DNA of 64,000 nt from Symsagittifera roscoffensis (lineage: Eukaryota > Xenacoelomorpha > Acoela > Convolutidae). The stretch spans positions 56,252,312 to 56,316,311 of the forward strand of contig NC_087066.1 in assembly GCF_963678635.1 (NCBI RefSeq). Direction: 5' to 3'. Under the pieces are notes generated by a model, which was not told where the DNA came from, did no database searches, and saw only the letters and a program-made list of their open reading frames with translations. This document shows, one piece after another, positions 42,935-50,989 of the stretch. The translations under genes were made by a program, and so were the position numbers. The stretch's first letter is position 1; each line of letters begins with the position of its first letter.

Positions 42935-45445
42935 TCACCAATCGATTTCTTCTAGTATCGCTACTTCGTCCAGTCCCACTAGCGAGTCCATGACGTCACT
43001 TACAACTATCCTGTCTACAACGAAATCCTCGTCGTACGGATTGTATTTCTTCTTGTTTTTTCCTCTCTTGCTCTGGCGTGTTTCCATGGTGAGAGGAAAG
43101 TCAGGCTGTATTCCTTTGTCAATTTCGATTTGTTCCGGGCAGTCCCAGTCTTCCTCGGCATAAGGTAGAGTTTCGTCGTCCACCTCTACTCGCTCGGTCA
43201 ACTCCAGATCCAGTGGTAGGTCGCAATCGTCCACCACCTCATTCCCGGCGTTTTTGTCGCGAGTACCCCTTTCATTCACTTCACAAGCAGGATCCACTAT
43301 CAAATAGTCTCCCTCTTGCATGTCTGCTGGGATACACCAGTCCTCTGACGAGGCGTTGTGTGGTTTGATATTTTCGTAATGAGCTGCTCTTCCAGTGCTC
43401 AGTCGATAAAAACGACCCCCTTGGTGCACCTCTGTTATCTGAAATGGACCACGCCATTTCTTTAATAATTTTTTGGTTCCTTTTGGTGGAGCCACTTCCT
43501 GGAACACCCAGACGTAGTCGCCAACTGAGTAGGCTTTCGCATCGGCTGTCCTTTTGTCAAACCTCCTTTTTTGTCTAATTTGCGCCTGTTGCGTGTTCCT
43601 CCTGCATAAGTCATTGAGGTCCTGCTGTCTTCTAATAACATCCCGCACGTACGTTTGCGGTGCTGTCCTCTTCCCCTCATATTCAGGGTAGAAAAACGTC
43701 AACGGGAGCGCTTTTTCATGACCCGTTAGCATCATGTGCGGACTTATTCCCGTGGTGGAATGCTCCGTGATGTTGTAAGCACCCATCACTTGCGGCAAGT
43801 GCTTGTCCCAGTCATCCATGTAACGCGAGCAATAGACTCTCAGCATGGATACCAGTGTGCGATTTTGCCTCTCGACTAGGCCATTCGTTTGTGGGTGATA
43901 AGTGGTCGAGTGGGCCTGCGCTACCTGCGACCTTTTCATTAACTCCTTCGTGAAATCACCCACGAATGCTTTGCCATTGTCCGATTGGAACGTGATGGGG
44001 CAGCCATGCCTCGCTATCAACACATTTATCAAATGATCGCATGTTTCTTCCGCCGATGCTGTCATGCAGGGTGCTGCCTCCGCATACTTCGTAAATTGGT
44101 CGATCATTACCAGCACCTGATTATCGCCCGTTGCTGTCATGCAGATTTTCTGATGATCAATTTGCACCACTTCGTTGAAACCTGACGACTCTTTTGACTG
44201 TACGGGGAACCTTAGTTTCCTGGGATCCTTCGCCTGCTGACATGACAGGCATGCGGCGATCAACTTCTCACAAGCCTTCTTCAATCCCGGCCATTCGAAT
44301 CGTTTCTGTATCCTGTTATACACTTTGTCCACGCCTTGATGGCCCATCTGATCATGTGATCGAAAGAGCAATTCAGTCTGGTACAACTGTGGTAACACTA
44401 TTGAATTGTACTTATAGAGGACCTTGTCCTCCTCTTTTCGTTTACAGGCGACAATCCCGTCCTTATTCAGGTACAACAAGTCGTTTCTCTTCAGATAGAA
44501 TTGCTTCAAGATCTTGTAGCTATCTTCTTCCAAGTCTTCCTTGTCAGATGCTCCATTCTCGATCCATCTCTTCAGACTGCTCGTCATTCTATCATTTCGT
44601 TGAGCCCTTAGGAGATCCGATAGCCTGTACTTGGCTTTCAAATACGTCTTTACCACGTTCATTTGCCCACTCATTATCTCCGGAGCATGAGCATCGTCCA
44701 TCAACTTGACACACCATATCTTTTTCAAAGGCATCGCTTCCTGCACAGATGGTTCCAGATTGGTACGGACGACCGTACCATGTGGCAGCAATCTGGTTGA
44801 GCGTTTCGAAACTGCTATCAGCTCGAGCTCGTCTGCGGCATTATCTACCACAGTGCCCTCCTCGTCTGAGGTGTATCTGTCCCTGTCTGGATCCTGATGC
44901 GTTTCTCGGTCCAGCCCGCGCTGCTTCCAGTCTACCAATAAGGAGTGGATTGCGATCTTTGACATATCGGAATTGGAAGTTATTTCAGATGTGTTGTCCC
45001 AGGACTGGGGCCTCGAGTCAACACTTGAGTTGACTGATTCCCCAACATCATATTCCAAGTTGTCTGAGATGTTTCTCGACTCCCCGGACAAAACTCTGTC
45101 CATTGGTCGCTTTGAACCCGACTCCCCGGACAAAATTCTGCCCCTAGGTGGTCTCGTCAACCTCTCCCCGGACAAGTCGTCCTGCACGGGCTCAAAGGTG
45201 TCTGACTCCTCAGACAAGTCGTCCTTGACTGGCTCGAATGTATCAGACTCCCCGGACATTGTCTCGTGCCCGGACGAACAATCTGGGCTCGGCTCGTATT
45301 CTTCTTTCGCATCCGTGAAATGCACTCTCCTCGCGAAGCTAGATTTCGACTTGATCCTGACTTCCTCAGTGGCTTGGGTCTGATTCAGTGTCCCATATTC
45401 AGTGAACGAAGTTCTCAACAAGACCTCCTTCGGCATCGAGCTCAC
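42935..45445 (-). CDS. Integrase region of pol, giant element (836 codons)
   Basis: An open frame with a long disordered start containing SGES/LSGE repeats. A zinc-binding H2C2 domain lies at ~362-400 (HDQMGHQG ... CLSCQQAK). The catalytic core spans ~420-525 with D (VVQIDHQK), D (FQSDNGKAF) and E (NGLVERQNR), the retroviral/Ty3 DD35E arrangement. A C-terminal strand-rich part with FQITEVHQGGRFYRL at ~650-700 follows, then an acidic tail. It inserts element cDNA into host DNA. It is in the same frame as the RNase H ORF, separated by a TGA at 45,485. The tail after ~residue 700 is unusually long. Confidence 0.88.
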   Translation of the reverse strand: MSSMPKEVLLRTSFTEYGTLNQTQATEEVRIKSKSSFARRVHFTDAKEEYEPSPDCSSGHETMSGESDTFEPVKDDLSEESDTFEPVQDDLSGERLTRPPRGRILSGESGSKRPMDRVLSGESRNISDNLEYDVGESVNSSVDSRPQSWDNTSEITSNSDMSKIAIHSLLVDWKQRGLDRETHQDPDRDRYTSDEEGTVVDNAADELELIAVSKRSTRLLPHGTVVRTNLEPSVQEAMPLKKIWCVKLMDDAHAPEIMSGQMNVVKTYLKAKYRLSDLLRAQRNDRMTSSLKRWIENGASDKEDLEEDSYKILKQFYLKRNDLLYLNKDGIVACKRKEEDKVLYKYNSIVLPQLYQTELLFRSHDQMGHQGVDKVYNRIQKRFEWPGLKKACEKLIAACLSCQQAKDPRKLRFPVQSKESSGFNEVVQIDHQKICMTATGDNQVLVMIDQFTKYAEAAPCMTASAEETCDHLINVLIARHGCPITFQSDNGKAFVGDFTKELMKRSQVAQAHSTTYHPQTNGLVERQNRTLVSMLRVYCSRYMDDWDKHLPQVMGAYNITEHSTTGISPHMMLTGHEKALPLTFFYPEYEGKRTAPQTYVRDVIRRQQDLNDLCRRNTQQAQIRQKRRFDKRTADAKAYSVGDYVWVFQEVAPPKGTKKLLKKWRGPFQITEVHQGGRFYRLSTGRAAHYENIKPHNASSEDWCIPADMQEGDYLIVDPACEVNERGTRDKNAGNEVVDDCDLPLDLELTERVEVDDETLPYAEEDWDCPEQIEIDKGIQPDFPLTMETRQSKRGKNKKKYNPYDEDFVVDRIVVSDVMDSLVGLDEVAILEEIDW

Positions 45446-45484
45446 CAGCTGGTTGACTATCGATCTGCAATCCCGTTCAACGCC

Positions 45485-46378
45485 TCAGCTGCGAATGGAC
45501 ACTGGCCTCTTCTCTGTTCTCCCGGTGACAGTCAACCGCTGCATGGTCTCCATCCACTCACGATCATGCCTATCCACTTCCCTGTCCAACAAGTCACGGA
45601 GCTTTCCCATGACATCCGGCGCCAATTTCACCGTCCCGTTGAATAGGGCCATGCTGTTTATACCCAGCCTGGTAAGTTCTTGCTGTACCAAATTGGATCG
45701 TACTAACAGATCCAATGGAACGGGTTCGCCTGTGGCTAAAACTTTTATCTCGGCGGCCGTTTCTACTGGAAGGTCAGGGTGTCCGGGCATAGGATGCCCT
45801 GACTTATCCAACCACCTAGTAAGTGGCAGTTTGTCGTAGGTTTCCTTGTCCAGAAATGAAAACCCGTCTTTGATTTCTGATTGGTTAGCCTGTTTCTCCT
45901 CGAGGCGCTCATAAAATTCTGTATTTTTACTGAGGCTATCTGCGTTCTGGTGCTTGTCACGGGTACGATGCTCTATGATCATATGGTATCCATCCAGGCG
46001 CACGATCCAACGACCAATATAACTTTGGTCCATCGAATAGGTTTTCAGCCAGGCAAGGGCACGATTATCCACACGTAACTTGAAGGAAGCACTCCCCAAG
46101 TAGGCCCTGTATTTTTCCACGAAAGTGATCACCGCAAACATCTCCGCTTTTGGTGCGCCGTACTTCATTTCAGTATCACTCAGGACTTTACTCCCGTAGG
46201 CCATCGGACGAATGACCGTTCTCCCGTTCCACTCCTGCTCCTGGTGAAGTATGCCCGATATCGCAACCACTGATGCATCCGTGTCCAGCACGAACATCCC
46301 CTTCTCTAATTGGCATGCCGAGGACCGGTACCTCGCAAAGTTCACGTTTGATGTTTTCAAATGAAACTTGTGCCTCAT
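45485..46378 (-). CDS. RNase H region of pol, giant element
   Basis: It starts with FVLDTDASVVAISGILHQ (RNase H D motif) and continues MKYGAPKAEMFAVI (E motif), FKLRVDNRALAWL (D motif) and DKHQNADSLSK (final D). This is the retroelement RNase H that removes RNA from the RNA:DNA hybrid. It is joined upstream to RT by a frameshift near 46,310 and downstream to integrase through an in-frame TGA. The first ~30 codons belong to the RT/connection frame's antisense reading and are not meaningful. Confidence 0.85.
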   Translation of the reverse strand: MRHKFHLKTSNVNFARYRSSACQLEKGMFVLDTDASVVAISGILHQEQEWNGRTVIRPMAYGSKVLSDTEMKYGAPKAEMFAVITFVEKYRAYLGSASFKLRVDNRALAWLKTYSMDQSYIGRWIVRLDGYHMIIEHRTRDKHQNADSLSKNTEFYERLEEKQANQSEIKDGFSFLDKETYDKLPLTRWLDKSGHPMPGHPDLPVETAAEIKVLATGEPVPLDLLVRSNLVQQELTRLGINSMALFNGTVKLAPDVMGKLRDLLDREVDRHDREWMETMQRLTVTGRTEKRPVSIRS

Positions 46379-46493
46379 CAGTCCAAGTGAACTTTTTGCC
46401 CTTGTTTCTCATCAACCGCTGCATGGGGTATATTTTGTCAGCATACCCCTTGATGAACTCTCGATAATAATTAGCGAATCCCAAAAAACTCAT
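46188..46493 (-). pseudogene. RT connection segment, frameshifted
   Basis: It contains FLGFANYYREFIKGYA, the conserved tail of Ty3/gypsy reverse transcriptase, and continues to CEVPVLGMP before the frame is lost near 46,310. An in-frame TAA at 46,509 separates it from the YVDD segment, although TDTQLMSFLGF is contiguous in frame. Confidence 0.8.
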
Positions 46494-46508
46494 CAGCTGG
46501 GTATCTGT

Positions 46509-46901
46509 TTAAGGCGCCTTCCAGGTCAGCACCGCTTCAACCGCTTCAGGATCTGGTCTCACTCCATGTTTGTCCACCAGGCGGCCCAGATACTTTATGG
46601 AATCTCTGAGGATTTCACACTTAGAGGGTTTACATTTCAGACCCGCCTGCTTCATGCAAGAAAACACCTCCTCCAACCTCTCTATGTGGTTTTCTAAGGT
46701 TGGTGTTGCAATCACGACATCATCAACATAACACATGATGAGATTCCCGTATTTCTTAGTGACGCTCGTGAGTGCCTGGGCCATCAGTCGCTGGAATGTG
46801 GCCGTCGCGTTGCACAATCCGAACGGCATCCTCTTCCACTGGAACAATCCCAGCTCGCACGCAAAACCTGTTTTCTCTCGATCTTGCTTTCTGAGTGACA
46901 C
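46509..46901 (-). CDS. Reverse transcriptase palm, YVDD segment
   Basis: It holds MPFGLCNATATFQRLM and the catalytic IMCYVDDVVIATP (YxDD), then HIERLEEVFSCMKQAGL and KYLGRLVDKHGV, all standard Ty3/gypsy RT blocks. It is in the same frame as the upstream RT segment but separated from it by one TAA at 46,902-46,904, and it ends at another TAA. As it stands, RT cannot be made from this copy without stop readthrough. Confidence 0.85.
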   Translation of the reverse strand: MSLRKQDREKTGFACELGLFQWKRMPFGLCNATATFQRLMAQALTSVTKKYGNLIMCYVDDVVIATPTLENHIERLEEVFSCMKQAGLKCKPSKCEILRDSIKYLGRLVDKHGVRPDPEAVEAVLTWKAP

Positions 46902-47456
46902 TTACCAGAACGCAGAGCCCAAATCCAACGTCGTGAAGAACTTCGCGTCTCCCAGCTTGGATAGGCTCTCATCGATGCGGGGAATCGGGTATGCGTCCTT
47001 TATAGTCACTGCGTTCAGATAACGGAAATCACAACAAAATCTGAGTTGTCCCCCTTTCTTTTTCGCCATGACCACGCCACAAGCCCACGGGGACTTTGAC
47101 GGCTCGATCATGTCGTACTTCATCAACATCTCGATTTCTTTTCTACACGCCTCTGACTTGTTTGGGGTCATTCTTCTCGCCCCTTCCCTATGAGGTACCG
47201 AGCCCTCTTCTATCTCAATCTCGTGTTCTACAAAATTACAGCAACCTATGTCGGCCTTATGTTTCGAAAAAACGTCTGCGTTCCGATTTAGCACCGCTCT
47301 GAGCGAATCTAGTTCCTTGTCTGATATTTTACCCTTCAAATGTTCTATCTCGGGTAGGACTGGTTTATTTGCTGCTAACTCTGCTTCTGTCGGCCTCTCA
47401 GGAAAGTTGGAGCAACTAGACAGCCCATCATCTGTCTCCGATTTCATTGAAAACAA
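46902..47456 (-). CDS. Reverse transcriptase fingers/palm, N-terminal segment
   Basis: It contains MLMKYDMIEPSKSPWACGVV, LRFCCDFRYLNAVTIKDAYP and FFTTLDLGSAFW, where the D of LDLGSAF is the first catalytic aspartate. It sits in the same frame as protease, with a TAG (47,472-47,474) between the two. Confidence 0.85.
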   Translation of the reverse strand: MFSMKSETDDGLSSCSNFPERPTEAELAANKPVLPEIEHLKGKISDKELDSLRAVLNRNADVFSKHKADIGCCNFVEHEIEIEEGSVPHREGARRMTPNKSEACRKEIEMLMKYDMIEPSKSPWACGVVMAKKKGGQLRFCCDFRYLNAVTIKDAYPIPRIDESLSKLGDAKFFTTLDLGSAFW

Positions 47457-47471
47457 TTTCCTAGAAGATTT

Positions 47472-48671
47472 CTATTCATTCACTCTCCTCATTATACATT
47501 CTTGGTTCGCATGCAATGGACATTTAGTTACATCAAACTTTTTCAAGTTCTCCACACTCTGAAAGTGTGTGTTCAGAGGCAAAGCATAGCCAAGTTTCTT
47601 TCCCCTCTGTATTGTCACTGTTGTTGCTTCTGTGTTCAATAACGCACTCACACACAGTCCGCTCTGAGTGAGTGAGAAGCTTCTTCCTAAAATAGCCGAG
47701 CTTTTACTGTTTGGATTTGGTACCAGACACACCTGTCTGTCATTGCTGAGTTCATTCAAGTTCCTCATCCTAAACGTCGCTACTACGGCTTGGTTTGGTT
47801 TTAATCTAACTTTTCGATCCAGAAAAATCGGCACCTTGGCCTGGTTAATTAAGATCTTATTAAGGGGTCTCTTTTCATACTTTCTCTCAGAATCCTTGAT
47901 CCTAATCAACCCGTCATTGAGATCGATCGTGACATCAAAGTTGCGCACGAAATCCCTTCCTAAGATGAACTGATTGGATTCGTCCAAATTCTCCACTACT
48001 AGGAAGCTCATCCAAAGATGTCTTCCTCCGAGCTGCAGTGAAATGATCGGGGTTCGTCCAGTCACATAGATCGCTCCCTGATTGGCAGCTGCCCACCTGA
48101 TGTTTGTCGGTATGATATCCGACCTTTCGAAACCCATGTCGGTCCAAGTTTTGACTGGCATGACACTAACCACTGCTCCCGTGTCTAGCAGTCCCTTTAC
48201 TGAAAGTTGTCTGCCTTGCACGTCCAGCACGTGTGCGGCCAGATCGGCCTCGCAACCTATGTGCACCGCATCTTGTTCGAGCATCGCGTTGTGTCCGATT
48301 CGTCTAACCTTCAGCTCCTCTTGACCAATGTATATCCGGCCAATCTGATCGTTCGCATCAGTTATGTGAGCTTTTGTGTAGATGTTGATGCCATCCACAT
48401 TCATTAGGATCGGGTAAGGGCCATGGACATCGATATAATGTCCATCCACTTTCATCAGCCTCGGGCCTCCTGTTGTGAGCAGCGCTCGCACTGCCCTGGA
48501 GTCCAGTTTGGGATCTTTCTCCTTCAGGTAGTCGGCATAGATGTCCAGGTGGACTAGTGTAATCTCAGATGGTTCACTCAAGTTCTTGACCACTGCAACT
48601 GAGATAATGGACATTATTTTCGTCCCCTCCTTCGTCATGCCAAAGGTTCTCCCAGCTCCGACCTTACCCAT
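47472..48671 (-). CDS. Aspartic protease region of pol (399 aa)
   Basis: The true ATG lies inside the end of gag (37-base overlap, different frame), the usual arrangement for gag-pol frameshifting. Residues ~150-260 form a retropepsin: VKGLLDTGAVVSVMP (DTG catalytic triad), then FLVVENLDES and FILGRDFVRNFDV (the ILG/D pairing). The product would cut the gag-pol polyprotein. The first ~150 residues and the last ~120 are unrecognised linkers. Confidence 0.85.
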   Translation of the reverse strand: MGKVGAGRTFGMTKEGTKIMSIISVAVVKNLSEPSEITLVHLDIYADYLKEKDPKLDSRAVRALLTTGGPRLMKVDGHYIDVHGPYPILMNVDGINIYTKAHITDANDQIGRIYIGQEELKVRRIGHNAMLEQDAVHIGCEADLAAHVLDVQGRQLSVKGLLDTGAVVSVMPVKTWTDMGFERSDIIPTNIRWAAANQGAIYVTGRTPIISLQLGGRHLWMSFLVVENLDESNQFILGRDFVRNFDVTIDLNDGLIRIKDSERKYEKRPLNKILINQAKVPIFLDRKVRLKPNQAVVATFRMRNLNELSNDRQVCLVPNPNSKSSAILGRSFSLTQSGLCVSALLNTEATTVTIQRGKKLGYALPLNTHFQSVENLKKFDVTKCPLHANQECIMRRVNE

Positions 48672-49714
48672 CGCTCCACCTCTTTCGTGGCTAGGTCCTG
48701 TTTGACATTCTGCAGCGCTGTCCTTGCCGCCAGGCCGTAATCTACCTTGAGTGGGCTAGACGACTCTGCCTCCAGGTTCGAGGCTACCACCTCGTCAGGC
48801 AGTGTCTTCATCTTCTTCGTCGTAAAGGTGCTCGGTGTCGTCTCCTTTCTCCGAGACTCAGCCTCGTTCATCAGACGTGCTCGACTGGCCTTGACACCCG
48901 AAAGCGCCTCTTCGTGGCGGGGATGTTTCGCGTCCGCCACTGCATCCCAAAATTGAGTACAACCCGACTTGAAGTGTCCCTCCAAATTACAGAAGAAACA
49001 CCTCGGACCATATTTCATGATGAGCCCTCTGACGTACTCTTCGTGATCCTCGTCGGTCGCATCGGCGTCCTCGAGAAAGTAGCCTATCGCCTTCATGTTC
49101 TGTTTGTATGCAGAACACGCGGAAACGTGATGGTCCATCGAACCACAATTCGCACACGATCTCCTCTTATCCATGTCATCGCGAGGTTTGTACCAACTGG
49201 AACTCGCACCAGTGTTTGTCCCGCTATAGTTACCATAATTGCTGTAACGGTTTTGCGCCCTCGGCTTTATGAGTAAATACTCGCGTGACTTCATGCGCAA
49301 ATCATCGGGCGTGGGTACCTGGTCAAGTGACAGGGTGAAGTGTGTGGCCAACATCGTCTTCAACTCCTCACTCTTTACTCCGTCCATGAACTTTGAAGCA
49401 ATCGCCAAGTTCCGCTCGGATATTCTCTCATCGGGATTGCTTCTCCTCCTAAGCAATTCAAGGTCGTCCAAAAATTTATCTATGGATTCGTCATCTCTTT
49501 GACGCCTCTTTTCGAACTTCACCATAGCCTGGTGCCCTTGTACTCCAGAGCCGAAACGATTCAGCAGGATGTCGAATATCTTGCGAGCGCTGTCTCTCTC
49601 ATTGGCTCTTTTCGCCATTACGCAATTTAGTGCCGTACCCTCCAGGTTGCTCGTTAGCGCGCTGCACTCTTGTTTCTTGGAGAGACTCTCTTCCTCAAAG
49701 TGTAACTTCATCAC
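48635..49714 (-). CDS. Gag: capsid and two zinc knuckles
   Basis: The capsid-like helical part includes ALTSNLEGTALNCVMAKR and SIDKFLDDLELLRRRSN, matching the retrotransposon gag pattern. Two CCHC-type knuckles follow: CANCGSMDHHVSAC and CFFCNLEGHFKSGC. The frame stays open upstream of the first ATG (49,711) past 49,800 with sensible residues (FITKLSKS), so the upstream coiled-coil ORF and this one were probably joined, with a frameshift near 49,826. It forms the particle and binds RNA. Confidence 0.85.
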   Translation of the reverse strand: MMKLHFEEESLSKKQECSALTSNLEGTALNCVMAKRANERDSARKIFDILLNRFGSGVQGHQAMVKFEKRRQRDDESIDKFLDDLELLRRRSNPDERISERNLAIASKFMDGVKSEELKTMLATHFTLSLDQVPTPDDLRMKSREYLLIKPRAQNRYSNYGNYSGTNTGASSSWYKPRDDMDKRRSCANCGSMDHHVSACSAYKQNMKAIGYFLEDADATDEDHEEYVRGLIMKYGPRCFFCNLEGHFKSGCTQFWDAVADAKHPRHEEALSGVKASRARLMNEAESRRKETTPSTFTTKKMKTLPDEVVASNLEAESSSPLKVDYGLAARTALQNVKQDLATKEVERWVRSELGEPLA

Positions 49715-49770
49715 CTCTATCCAAGTATCAATGCAGCCGTCTGACTCGTTTTTATATGACTTCGGCTTTT

Positions 49771-50475
49771 TCAGTGTCCTTCTTGACCTCTCTCCTCTCT
49801 CGGTTGACTTCGAGAGTTTGGTGATGAATGTTTCGGAGGCTCAAACATCGAGGCATACATCGTTGTGTCCTGTGAGACTGTAGTCAGATCTGGTACTGAA
49901 CTGACTTGTGGCACAGTTGGCAACCTTGTCTCCGGGGTAGCATCTGCCTCCGGCGGGACTGGGTTCGTCCAGCCAGGCCTCGACGGGGCTGCCCTTGGCC
50001 GCTCCTTGTTCCTAGGTTCGTAGTTCCTTCTCGAGCCTTGCTGGGCTCTGGCGTTGCTGCCCGTACCATCTTCATCATTCGCATGGCGTGAGCGCTCCCT
50101 TTGGTTGGAACGCTCCTGCCAATTGCTCCCATTCAGGATCGCGTCAAGCTTCCGCATCATTAAGTCAGACTTGGCATCTAACCTTTTCTCCAGGCTAGTC
50201 ATCGTGTGGGCGTAGGTACTATCATGATCGTTCAACAATCGCTCGATCTCTCTCGTCATCCTAGCCTCTCTTTCCTGTGACTCCTTGTTTGCCTGTGCTA
50301 GGCTCTCCGCCAGGCATTGATCGGTGTTGCGAATCAATTGAGCCTGATCAACCCTCGCCTGCGACTTCGCGTGCGTTAGTTCATCTCTCAGATTCTCTCG
50401 ACCCTGGTGAGCTCTCTCGTCAACCTGATCTATTCTCTTAGTCATGTCCCGTCTCAGTTCATCCAGACCATTCAT
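49771..50475 (-). CDS. Gag upstream coiled-coil segment (234 aa)
   Basis: ATG-started; ~1-120 is a long charged coiled coil (RDMTKRIDQVDERAHQG, EREARMTREIERLL). It is followed by an Arg/Pro-rich disordered linker ending in the frame-break region near the capsid ORF. It probably mediates Gag assembly. It overlaps the end of the N-terminal ORF by 17 bases. Confidence 0.65.
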   Translation of the reverse strand: MNGLDELRRDMTKRIDQVDERAHQGRENLRDELTHAKSQARVDQAQLIRNTDQCLAESLAQANKESQEREARMTREIERLLNDHDSTYAHTMTSLEKRLDAKSDLMMRKLDAILNGSNWQERSNQRERSRHANDEDGTGSNARAQQGSRRNYEPRNKERPRAAPSRPGWTNPVPPEADATPETRLPTVPQVSSVPDLTTVSQDTTMYASMFEPPKHSSPNSRSQPREERGQEGH

Positions 50476-50989
50476 TACGCCAGCTTATACTCGACATCAT
50501 CGCGTTGTTACTCTGCTTGGCCAGAGATGAGTGGGTATCAGCCGAATGTGAATATTCTCTCCTCCACCTATGACTCTTGGTCTCCGATTTGGACATTCCC
50601 TTGAATAACACTTCCTCTCGCGGCTCGACCTCGGAACGCTCCGAGGTCTCCTCCGTCCTCTCGACTTCCTCCCGCTCGAGGTCCTCGCTTGGCTCAAAGT
50701 CGGGTCGAATAAGCGTCCGTTCTCCTTCGTCAAAGGGGTCCACAAGCGTTTCGCTCGCGGTTCCGGCTTCGGCGCTCCGCCTTTGATCGCCATCGAGGTT
50801 TTTCTTGCTCCTTAATTTCATTCCGCTCACTGAAAGATCAGGTTGACCTTTAGTCGATTCGGTTTCGGCAAACACGTCGGAGGCGCTGCTAAACGAGGAG
50901 TGGCTACGCCTAGTTTTAAATTTTCGCGTGCTGCCCTTGCTCAGCCTGGGAATCTTAGTAGTCGATCCTAACGAGTCCCTGCGCTGCAT
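50459..50989 (-). CDS. Gag N-terminal / first ORF of giant element
   Basis: From the first ATG (MQRRDSLGSTTKIPRLSK) it encodes about 176 residues. A basic Ser-rich start is followed by an acidic region (DLEREEVERTEETSERSEVE). No domain is recognised. It lies directly after the leader, so it is the likely first translated product or the N-terminus of Gag. The frame remains open ~16 codons further 5' without an ATG. Confidence 0.5.
   Translation of the reverse strand: MQRRDSLGSTTKIPRLSKGSTRKFKTRRSHSSFSSASDVFAETESTKGQPDLSVSGMKLRSKKNLDGDQRRSAEAGTASETLVDPFDEGERTLIRPDFEPSEDLEREEVERTEETSERSEVEPREEVLFKGMSKSETKSHRWRREYSHSADTHSSLAKQSNNAMMSSISWRNEWSG

Noticed and set aside
42069-42941. Envelope glycoprotein in the ORF after integrase
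   Set aside because: No signal peptide, membrane anchor, furin site or cysteine pattern. The residues fit a macrodomain instead.
45080-45260. CTCCCCGGACAA repeats read as protein-binding sites in their own right
   Set aside because: They encode regular LSGE/SGES peptide repeats in the integrase ORF, so coding duplication is a sufficient explanation there. Only the two copies near the purine tracts were kept as a finding.
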